Positions 58,112-64,000 of a stretch of DNA of 64,000 bases are shown one piece after another. Both the position numbers and the translations under genes were made by a program. Where the stretch lies: assembly GCA_015521775.1 (NCBI GenBank), contig WANN01000008.1, positions 1 to 64,000 of the forward strand, given 5' to 3'. This stretch comes from Thermoproteaceae archaeon. GTDB lineage: Archaea > Thermoproteota > Thermoprotei > Thermoproteales > Thermoproteaceae. The notes under the pieces are model-generated. The model had not been told where the DNA came from, searched no databases, and saw only the letters and a program-made list of their open reading frames with translations. Every line of letters begins with the position of its first letter. The stretch's first letter is position 1.

Positions 58112-59335
58112 TCACCTCCTGTAGTAGTTGAGCACCTTCCTAATGGCCTTGGCCACGTCAACTGCGTCCTCGGCGGTGTACATGGGGGAGATGGGTATCG
58201 ATATCACCCTCTCCGCGGCCCACTCCGCGTTGGGGCACAGGCCCTTGCCGTACGTGGTTTTCCTGCCGTAGAAGGGGCACGACCAGGGGCAGTGCCTCCC
58301 ATGGCCGACCATGTCCCTGAAGAGGCCGGTGAGGTACAGCGGCTTGGGGTACGCGGCGTATATTAGGCCTATGCCTTCCCTCCTCAGCGCCTCCACTATG
58401 AAATCCCTGTCCTTGCTCAGGGCCTCCAGCCTCAACAGGGCCTGGAAGAGGTGCCAGGCGTGGCGCATGTACGTCCGGGGCCTCGGCACATCAAGTACGT
58501 CCCCCTCGATAGGCGACAGCTCTTCCATGAGCACCTTGGCGAACAGCTCTCTATTCCTGTTCAGTTTTTCGAGTTCCCTGATCTGGTGGTACCCTATGAC
58601 CCCCTGCAGCTCCGTCATCCTGTAGTTGTAGCCCAGGATGGCGTATTCGTACCTGTCCGTCTGGCCGTGGTTCGATATGAGCCGGGCCCTCTCCGCTATG
58701 GACGCGTCGCTTGTCACAACGGCGCCTCCCTCCCCGGTGGTGATGTTCTTCGTAGCGTAGAAGCTGAGGGCGGCCACATCGCCGAGCGAGCCCAATTTCC
58801 TGCCCCTGTATTCTCCCCCAAGCGCCTGGGCCGCGTCCTCCACTACAGGCACCCCCCTTTCCCTCGCCACCTTAAGTATCTCGTCCATCTCTGCGGGCAT
58901 GCCCGCCAGGTGAACCACCACCACGGCCCTGACATCCTCGTCCATTGCCCTTTCCAGCGAGGCGGGGTCCATGTTGAGTGTATCCCTGTCGATGTCCGCG
59001 AAGACCGGGACCGCGTTCGAGTGCAGTATCGTACTAGCCGTCGCCACAAAGGTAAAGGGTGTGGTGACCACCGCGTCGCCTGGCCCCACCCCAATAGATT
59101 TCAACGCGACATGTAGGGCCGCGGTGCCGTTGGAGACGGCTATCGCTTCATCAACCCCAAGGTATTGGGACAGCGAGCGCTCAAAGGCGCGGACCCACTT
59201 GCCGTGGGTCGAGGTCAACAATCCGCTCCTGAGTATCTCCCTTATGTCATCAATCAATTCCTCACTATATATTGATACCCTGTACCTAAGGGGGTCGGCC
59301 CTCGTCGGGGGGCCGCCCTCCACGGCCGGTATCAT
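58112..59335 (-). CDS. DegT/DnrJ/EryC1-family sugar aminotransferase
   Basis: About 407-residue PLP enzyme that aminates nucleotide-linked keto sugars. Internal aldimine Lys is in SFYATKNITTGEGGAVV; NGTAALHVALKSIGVGPGDAVVTTPFTFVATA and VEDAAQALGGEYRG are typical. A C-terminal Cys-rich insertion (GRHCPWSCPFYGRKTTYGKGLCPNAEW) is unusual and could bind metal. ATG 59335 is about 25 nt after acttaagtac (59353-59362, minus strand). Likely supplies an amino sugar for N-glycans or S-layer decoration. Confidence 0.9.
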   Translation of the reverse strand: MIPAVEGGPPTRADPLRYRVSIYSEELIDDIREILRSGLLTSTHGKWVRAFERSLSQYLGVDEAIAVSNGTAALHVALKSIGVGPGDAVVTTPFTFVATASTILHSNAVPVFADIDRDTLNMDPASLERAMDEDVRAVVVVHLAGMPAEMDEILKVARERGVPVVEDAAQALGGEYRGRKLGSLGDVAALSFYATKNITTGEGGAVVTSDASIAERARLISNHGQTDRYEYAILGYNYRMTELQGVIGYHQIRELEKLNRNRELFAKVLMEELSPIEGDVLDVPRPRTYMRHAWHLFQALLRLEALSKDRDFIVEALRREGIGLIYAAYPKPLYLTGLFRDMVGHGRHCPWSCPFYGRKTTYGKGLCPNAEWAAERVISIPISPMYTAEDAVDVAKAIRKVLNYYRR

Positions 59336-59382
59336 GCCAGTGAGACAAGAAAAGTACTTAAGTTTGACAGGCCGCATCTAAG

Positions 59383-59853
59383 GTGCTGACCACTGAGATG
59401 TTTATCAAGGGGGTCCGCCTAGGGACCTCGACGTACCTCTTCACAATGGGCATGGTGCTCATATTCCTGTCCGTGGGGCTCATAAGGCCCAGCGAGCTTG
59501 CCGCCGTAGTTGAGGCGAGTAGGGGCCTGCGGATAAGCCCCGCATTCGCCTTCACAAGCATGTCGCTGCTAATGGTGATACCCACTCTGGCCATAGGGGT
59601 TATAGGTCTCTTCTTCGCCGCATTCCAGGCCTCCATAGGCGTAACCGCGCTGGTGACCGCGGACAACCTGCTAAGCGCGTTTCTCCTCGCCATGATATAT
59701 ATACCGTACATGGCCCTTCTCGGCGTCGTCGCCAACGAGCACCTGTCCATAATAGTGGGTAAAGGGGGGAGAAAGGCGCACCTAAGCGCGTACGGCGAGT
59801 CGGTCCTATACCTGCTGGCGTTGACCGTGGCCTACAGCTACGCGTTTTCATGA
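59383..59853 (+). CDS. Four-helix membrane protein, unknown function
   Basis: 156 residues with four hydrophobic helices (LFTMGMVLIFLSVGLI; LLMVIPTLAIGVIGLFFAAFQ; LLSAFLLAMIYIPYMALLGVV; VLYLLALTVAYSYAF). No recognisable family. It is divergent from the sugar aminotransferase with a 47-bp gap and slightly overlaps a non-coding frame downstream. Confidence 0.6.
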   Translation: MLTTEMFIKGVRLGTSTYLFTMGMVLIFLSVGLIRPSELAAVVEASRGLRISPAFAFTSMSLLMVIPTLAIGVIGLFFAAFQASIGVTALVTADNLLSAFLLAMIYIPYMALLGVVANEHLSIIVGKGGRKAHLSAYGESVLYLLALTVAYSYAFS

Positions 59854-60020
59854 GCGGCGGGACATGCGTGCCGCTGGCCGCATCCCGCACAGGTAAAGGG
59901 GCCATACATCGCGCCGATTCACTGCTGCACGCAGCGCCTAGAGGCCCTTGCCAGGGCCACGCCGATCCGCGTTCCGCCCATGGGACCAATAACGATATAT
60001 CTCCGCCCCGTCGCATTGCC

Positions 60021-60284
60021 GTGGCTGCCCGAAACCCGTTACGCCAGTTGTTCAAGAGGATGTTGCACAGCCCATACGAAGACCCAGCCGATTACACCAT
60101 AGTGATCCTACATAGGGGGGAAAGGGGAGACCGCGTGGAGCTCAGGGGGAGCGAGGTTTCCGCTGCTCGGAGAGACGGGTTTGAGGTGGATCGGGGCGGC
60201 AGGGCCGCCTACATACCCTATCACAGGGTCCTCCTCATCAAGAAGAGGGACAGGGTCCTCTACGTCCGGGGTGGGAACCGGTAG
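60021..60284 (+). CDS. DUF504 family protein (UPF0248)
   Basis: 87 residues. DUF504 proteins are small archaeal basic proteins, probably RNA-associated. The core DYTIVILHRGERGDRVELRGSEV...AAYIPYHRVLLIKK is the family consensus. GTG 60021 is selected because a TATA-like cgatatatc (59993-60002) lies about 25 nt upstream, and because it retains the basic N-terminal helix (NPLRQLFKRMLHSPYEDP). The longer open frame upstream is not conserved. Confidence 0.82.
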   Translation: MAARNPLRQLFKRMLHSPYEDPADYTIVILHRGERGDRVELRGSEVSAARRDGFEVDRGGRAAYIPYHRVLLIKKRDRVLYVRGGNR

Positions 60285-60419
60285 GCCGTGAAGCCCGCGC
60301 CCCATAGGCTGGACACCGCCCCGACCTACGGCGTCGAGGCCCACACCTATCTACGTGGACCCCGGTTAATGCGCAAGCAACGCATACGACACATTTTTAC
60401 CCGCGCCATGTGTGGCCAC

Positions 60420-60962
60420 ATGAGGTTCATGGACGTGCTGGCAAGAGAGCTCCAGATAGGCGAGGAATGGATCGGCGCACTGGAAAGCATGTTCCGGAGC
60501 ACCCTAATATATGTCACGTCCCTTGCCGACAATATAGGCAGGTACGTGCCGTCACGCCTACTCGCGACCTCGATAGCCATGGGCGCCACTTTCAGGCAGG
60601 GGTTCCTTAAGGCCCTGTTTAGGGCCCTGCTCGCCATGGGGCCCAGAAAAGACGTGGAGGACGCACTGGCGATCATGGGGCTCTCCATCGCCCTTTCATG
60701 TCTCCGGGGACGTACAGAGGAGGGGCTTCGCCTAGGGCGGGGAGCCCATGTGGCCAGGGATGTGCTCGGGGAGGCTGGGAACTACGTCTCCAGCGTTTCT
60801 GGGGGCCTACAGGAGGGCGAGTCGCTCGTGCTTTCCCTTGCCCTGGTAAATATGGCTGTGGTTGCCGCTGCCTCCCTGCCCGACATAGACGCTGCCATTG
60901 GCGCCATATTCAACGAAGCGGCCATACCGGCCATTTCAGAGCTGTCCTACGCCATAGGTTAG
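60420..60962 (+). CDS. Helical protein, unknown function
   Basis: 180 residues, all-helical (MRFMDVLARELQIGEEWIGALESMF; ALLAMGPRKDVEDALAIMGLSIALSCLRGRTEEG; SLALVNMAVVAAASLPDIDAAIGAIFNEAAIPAI). No motif or family recognised. ATG 60420 is about 25 nt after cacatttttacc (60390-60399); earlier in-frame Met codons lie upstream of or too near that box. It precedes the aIF5A gene by 47 bp. Confidence 0.6.
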   Translation: MRFMDVLARELQIGEEWIGALESMFRSTLIYVTSLADNIGRYVPSRLLATSIAMGATFRQGFLKALFRALLAMGPRKDVEDALAIMGLSIALSCLRGRTEEGLRLGRGAHVARDVLGEAGNYVSSVSGGLQEGESLVLSLALVNMAVVAAASLPDIDAAIGAIFNEAAIPAISELSYAIG

Positions 60963-61009
60963 CCCGACGCATGCCTACATTATTTATATTCCCCCACATA
61001 TAGTGGCCC

Positions 61010-61408
61010 ATGGCCACAAAATACGCCGAGGCCGGCTCGCTTAAGGAGGGCAGCTACATAGTCATTGACGGCGAGCCCTGCAGGATCGTAGAGATAGAAA
61101 AGTCGAAGACGGGCAAACATGGAAGCGCCAAGGCGCGTATAGTGGCGGTTGGGCTCTTCGACGGGGCCAAGAGGACGCTAAGCGTGCCGGCTGATGCGCA
61201 GGTGGAGGTCCCCATAGTGAGCAAGTTCACGGCACAGGTCATAGCCATGGCCGGCGAAATGGTGCAGCTTATGGACATGCGCGACTACAAGACCATAGAG
61301 GTGCCTTCGTCGTCCATAGACGAAGAGATAAGGAACAAGCTCGCCGTTGGCGTGGAGGTAGAGATATGGGAGATACTTGGCAGGTATAGGGTCGTGAGGG
61401 TACGCTGA
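61010..61408 (+). CDS. eif5A: Translation initiation factor aIF5A
   Basis: 132-residue factor that relieves ribosome stalling, notably at proline stretches. The hypusination site is Lys36 in [10 protein letters not shown]. The second domain is an OB fold ending with [19 protein letters not shown] 61010 is about 25 nt after cattatttatatt (60978-60990), a strong promoter as expected for a highly expressed gene. It converges with DUF655. Confidence 0.97.
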   Translation: MATKYAEAGSLKEGSYIVIDGEPCRIVEIEKSKTGKHGSAKARIVAVGLFDGAKRTLSVPADAQVEVPIVSKFTAQVIAMAGEMVQLMDMRDYKTIEVPSSSIDEEIRNKLAVGVEVEIWEILGRYRVVRVR

Positions 61409-61427
61409 CGCGCCTGGGGCGGGCCCT

Positions 61428-62006
61428 CTACTCCTTGGGCGGCTGCGCCACGAAAATGTAGTAGTCTTCGCCGCCCCGCAGCTCCCTGAGTATCCTGTCC
61501 ACTATGAGCTCCTCGGGATCCACGTTGACGCGTCTCTGGATGTCCTCGAAGCTCTCGAAGGGCTTTCTCCTCCTTTCGTCGAGTATCGTCTTGAGCGTCC
61601 TCTTCCCTATCCCCTTGAGAAGCTCTAGGGAGTGCAGCTTTATTGTGACGGGGCCCGCCTTGTTGAAGAACTCAACGAATCTGTGCTCGTTGTCCCTAAC
61701 TATTTTCCTCACCAGTTGCTCCAAGAGCTCGCGCGCCTCCGGCGACAGATCCTCGTACTTGATGCGCCGCACTATCTTCTCCACCTTTTCCCTGACGTTG
61801 GGCCCAATATACACCTTCTCGCCCACCTCCACGGACGCGTTCTGCTTCAGGGTAAGTTCGAGGAGGGTGAAATGGGTCTCGCCGATTGCGTGTACGTACA
61901 CGGCGTTTTTCGGGAAGTCGCGCCTGACGCGCGGCGGTATCCTGACTTGGGCCTCGTCGGGCGTTATTACCTCCAGCACGTAGGCGTATTCCTCTCTACG
62001 CTTCAC
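61428..62006 (-). CDS. DUF655 family nucleic-acid-binding protein
   Basis: 192 residues: an N-terminal S1-like/OB domain (YAYVLEVITPDEAQVRIPPRV), a helical middle and helix-hairpin-helix elements (LELLKGIGKRTLKTILDERRRKPFESFEDIQRRV). DUF655 is conserved in archaea and regularly neighbours rpoF and L21e, as here; a role in RNA or ribosome biology is presumed. ATG 62006 overlaps the stop of rpoF by 4 bp. Confidence 0.9.
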   Translation of the reverse strand: MKRREEYAYVLEVITPDEAQVRIPPRVRRDFPKNAVYVHAIGETHFTLLELTLKQNASVEVGEKVYIGPNVREKVEKIVRRIKYEDLSPEARELLEQLVRKIVRDNEHRFVEFFNKAGPVTIKLHSLELLKGIGKRTLKTILDERRRKPFESFEDIQRRVNVDPEELIVDRILRELRGGEDYYIFVAQPPKE

Positions 62007-62338
62007 TTTCGTGCGCTGTCCATGAGCCTGACCATCTCCTCGAGCTCCTCCTGCGAGAACTCGCGTCTTTCCAGCAGCTCGAGCACCACCCTCAGCTCCT
62101 CGGCCGTCTCAGGCATTATGTTGACGAGCTGTATCGCCGTGGTCTTCACGAGGCCGAACCTGGAAACGAGCTCGTTCACGAGGCGCCTTGCCTCATCGCT
62201 GGAGGCGACCTTGGAGAACTTCCCTAGGTAGTCCATGACGGAGCGTTGCACTTCCGTATTCACGCCTATGCTTGAAAGTATCTCCAGAGCCTCCACATTT
62301 GTAACCTCCTCGCTTCTAACTATCTTCCTAAACGACAT
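62003..62338 (-). CDS. rpoF: RNA polymerase subunit Rpo4 (RpoF)
   Basis: 111-residue Rpo4/Rpb4 subunit that with Rpo7 forms the polymerase stalk. SVMDYLGKFSKVASSDEARRLVNELVSRFGLVKTTAIQLVNIMPETAEELRVVL carries the HRDC-like C-terminal domain. ATG 62338 is about 25 nt after aatttaaaaaatt (62358-62370, minus strand). Divergent from rpl21e and coupled to DUF655, the usual archaeal order. Confidence 0.93.
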   Translation of the reverse strand: MSFRKIVRSEEVTNVEALEILSSIGVNTEVQRSVMDYLGKFSKVASSDEARRLVNELVSRFGLVKTTAIQLVNIMPETAEELRVVLELLERREFSQEELEEMVRLMDSARK

Positions 62339-62357
62339 CAAGTACCCATGGGCCCAA

Positions 62358-62397
62358 TTTTTTAAATTGGTTGTGGCCCAGGATGCGCCATATTTAA
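62358..62397. promoter_or_regulatory. Divergent promoters of rpoF and rpl21e
   Basis: caatttaaaaaattgg (62358-62373 region) serves rpoF on the minus strand and catatttaaaagg (62388-62400 region) serves rpl21e on the plus strand, each about 25 nt from its ATG. The rpoF box lies within an imperfect palindrome. Confidence 0.55.
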
Positions 62398-62420
62398 AAG
62401 GCAGCGCACTGACGGGCGGC

Positions 62421-62774
62421 ATGGTCTCGAGGACGCACGGATACAGATACAAGTCCAGGAAACTGCTCAGAAAGGGGCCGCGCGAAAGGGGGCTAAGGAA
62501 CTTCTCGAGGCTCCTCCACAGGTACAACATAGGCGACAAGGTGCTCATATACGTCGACCCCACGTTCATAGTCAATGCCCCCCACAGGCGCTACCACGGC
62601 AAAGTGGGGACCGTCATCGGCACGCAGGGAAGGAGCTACATAGTCGAGGTGCGCCTGGGAGGAAAAAGGAAGTTGCTCGTGGTTCCTCCACTGCATATAA
62701 GGCCTTTCGGCGCGTCCCAAAAGGCACGTGAGCGGGGCCCAACGCAGGGCGGCTCCCGGGGGGCCGCGCCCTAG
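62421..62774 (+). CDS. rpl21e: Ribosomal protein L21e
   Basis: 117 residues; eL21 begins with SRTHGYRYKSRKLLRKGPRERG and contains YNIGDKVLIYVDPTFIVNAPHRRYHGKVGTVIG, the diagnostic core. The tail is longer and Gly/Arg-rich (ASQKARERGPTQGGSRGAAP) compared with typical archaeal L21e of about 98-100 residues. ATG 62421 follows a strong TATA box. Its stop overlaps the end of pus10 by 4 bp, tail to tail. Confidence 0.96.
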   Translation: MVSRTHGYRYKSRKLLRKGPRERGLRNFSRLLHRYNIGDKVLIYVDPTFIVNAPHRRYHGKVGTVIGTQGRSYIVEVRLGGKRKLLVVPPLHIRPFGASQKARERGPTQGGSRGAAP

Positions 62775-64000
62775 TCGTGGATCGCTAGTACGTCCAGCTC
62801 CACCACGCTGAGCTGCGCCCCCAGGATCTCCGAGACGCTCGGCGTTGTGCGCCCCATGTCCCCATCTATGAACTCCTTCACGTATAGTCCCCCCTGCGCC
62901 CTAATGAAGAGCTCAACTACGTGTGGATCCACCATGTAGGGCCACATGGAGTACACGGTCCTGCGCCTCCTCCTAAGCCTCCTGCGCCTTATCCTCCGCG
63001 GCGTCAGCTGGGAAACGACCAGGTTCCTGGCATCCTCGAGCCTCTTGAGGTCCTCCCCGCTGATAGGCCTATCGGACAGGGCCAGCGCCCTGTACAGCTT
63101 CACGTGCGTCTTCGCCTCGGCCTTTAGCGCGGTCACCTCGCTGGGCGTGGAGTACCTTAGCTCATCCAGCCTAAACACGACCCTGCCGGAGCCGGAAAGC
63201 GCCTTGGCCACCTCGTCGATGGCGACCTCGTAGTTCATGGGCTTGCTCACCTCTATGACCAGCGGACGCCCATTGCCCAGCATGCGTACGTCCATGTCCT
63301 CCCTGCCGGCAGCGTGGAGGCGCAGGTCCTCGGCCATGAAGAGGCGCCTAAGGGGATCAACCTCTTCCCTAATTGAGCCCACCATGCCGGGGACCCTTTG
63401 CACTTGGGTTATGCCCCGCAGGGGCTTTATGTACCTGGTATATATGTATATGGGCATCCGTTCCACGCTTATCGTGCCCCTCTCCACGTCCACCACTATC
63501 ACTATGTCCGGCCTATTCTTGTCCACGGGTTTGCCGAGCCTCCGCCTTATCAGGCGGCCTAGGCGGCGGTTGGCCTCCCGCTTTATGTTCTCCGACGTGG
63601 TTATTCCAAACTCCTTGACAAGCTCCATTTCCCTTGCAAGCACGGATTCGTCTATGCGGGTGCCCACCTCGAACGTGCGGAACCTGATCCCGCTCTTGGC
63701 CACGGCGTCCACAACGCCGTCGGCAAGCCTCTCCACGCGGTCCATAAGGCCGCCACAGATGTGGCAGGGCCTCACGTCGACTTTTAGGCCCAGCGACCTG
63801 ACGTACTCCATTGTGGCCTTGTGCCCCGTGCTCGCCAGAGCCAATAGGCGTTCCAGGCCCCTCCCCTCGCTGCGCACCTCGTACACGTGCAGCATGTTGA
63901 GCAGGTTCATTATAGCCGTGCCCCTTTCATGGTTTTCGAGGCCGTACCCCATGAGGGCGAACAGCCTTCCAAGGCAGTGCGGACACAACGTGTACTTGTC
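62771..64000 (-). CDS. pus10: tRNA pseudouridine synthase Pus10 (5'-truncated by the window edge)
   Basis: Pus10 makes pseudouridine at tRNA positions 54 and 55 in archaea. Catalytic Asp is in AGREDMDVRMLGNGRPLVIEV. The N-terminal zinc site (CPHC, and CHICGG further on) and THUMP-like region are visible. The frame continues past 64000 with DKYTL before CPHC, so the start lies outside the window and only the first few residues are lost. An Arg-rich run near residue 335 (RRIRRRRLRRRRR) follows the catalytic domain and may bind tRNA. Confidence 0.93.
   Translation of the reverse strand, partial: DKYTLCPHCLGRLFALMGYGLENHERGTAIMNLLNMLHVYEVRSEGRGLERLLALASTGHKATMEYVRSLGLKVDVRPCHICGGLMDRVERLADGVVDAVAKSGIRFRTFEVGTRIDESVLAREMELVKEFGITTSENIKREANRRLGRLIRRRLGKPVDKNRPDIVIVVDVERGTISVERMPIYIYTRYIKPLRGITQVQRVPGMVGSIREEVDPLRRLFMAEDLRLHAAGREDMDVRMLGNGRPLVIEVSKPMNYEVAIDEVAKALSGSGRVVFRLDELRYSTPSEVTALKAEAKTHVKLYRALALSDRPISGEDLKRLEDARNLVVSQLTPRRIRRRRLRRRRRTVYSMWPYMVDPHVVELFIRAQGGLYVKEFIDGDMGRTTPSVSEILGAQLSVVELDVLAIHD

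Overview
The window is chromosomal DNA from a GC-rich hyperthermophilic crenarchaeon, most likely of the Thermoproteales (Pyrobaculum/Thermoproteus type). The signs are archaeal information-processing genes (aIF5A, RpoF, L21e, Pus10, DUF655), a PaREP1-family protein, a minimal HEPN/MNT pair, 4-demethylwyosine synthase, a CTP-dependent riboflavin kinase, and many genes whose start codon lies about 25 nt after a TATA-like box, as expected for leaderless mRNAs. I used that spacing to choose starts; GTG starts are common. Genes are densely packed, often with 4-bp ATGA overlaps. I see no rRNA, tRNA, CRISPR array or insertion sequence, but one convincing C/D box guide RNA lies at 57424-57473.

Layout. 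1-3.8 kb is accessory: an unknown protein, PaREP1, a HEPN/MNT toxin-antitoxin pair, a coiled-coil membrane protein and a frameshifted CobY/MobA-like nucleotidyltransferase. 3.8-12.2 kb is metabolic: two thiolase-fold proteins lacking the catalytic residues, flanking tyrS, then hisG-hisC-Mut7C-pyrC and, divergently, the riboflavin kinase. 12.2-18.0 kb is a Cys-ligated molybdopterin oxidoreductase operon (TtrBCA/PsrABC-like) with a divergent TorD chaperone. 18.0-21.1 kb is pstSCA without pstB. 22.3-26.7 kb is a surface locus: membrane-anchored HTH protein, DUF4350-like sensor, processive glycosyltransferase, archaeosortase and a secreted protein with a PEP-CTERM-like tail. 26.7-36.1 kb carries AmrS, an AbrB-PhoU regulator, an MFS exporter, a KaiC-like ATPase, UbiA-UbiD and a membrane-fused phytoene-desaturase-like flavoprotein.

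36.4-48.4 kb holds a phosphatase, a secreted CxxC protein, TatC, a RavA/ViaA-like pair, an M20 peptidase / 3Fe-ferredoxin / CysK-like operon, a sirtuin, a second ferredoxin, a Ca2+/cation antiporter, an aldo-keto reductase and MobB. 48.4-53.8 kb is a seven-gene transglutaminase-MoxR-DUF58 envelope operon ending in an HTH regulator. 54-60.9 kb mixes transport, repair (XPF), adenosine-specific kinase, a sugar aminotransferase and small unknowns. 60.9-64 kb is the translation/transcription block, cut at the right edge inside pus10.

How the parts fit: TtrB and TtrA carry twin-arginine signals, and the same window supplies TatC, a TorD-type maturation chaperone and MobB for the cofactor, so one periplasmic respiratory enzyme is largely served locally. 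UbiA/UbiD suggest quinone synthesis for the same chain. The archaeosortase locus is the most unusual piece: transpeptidase, candidate substrate, glycosyltransferase and membrane-linked regulators in about 4.4 kb.
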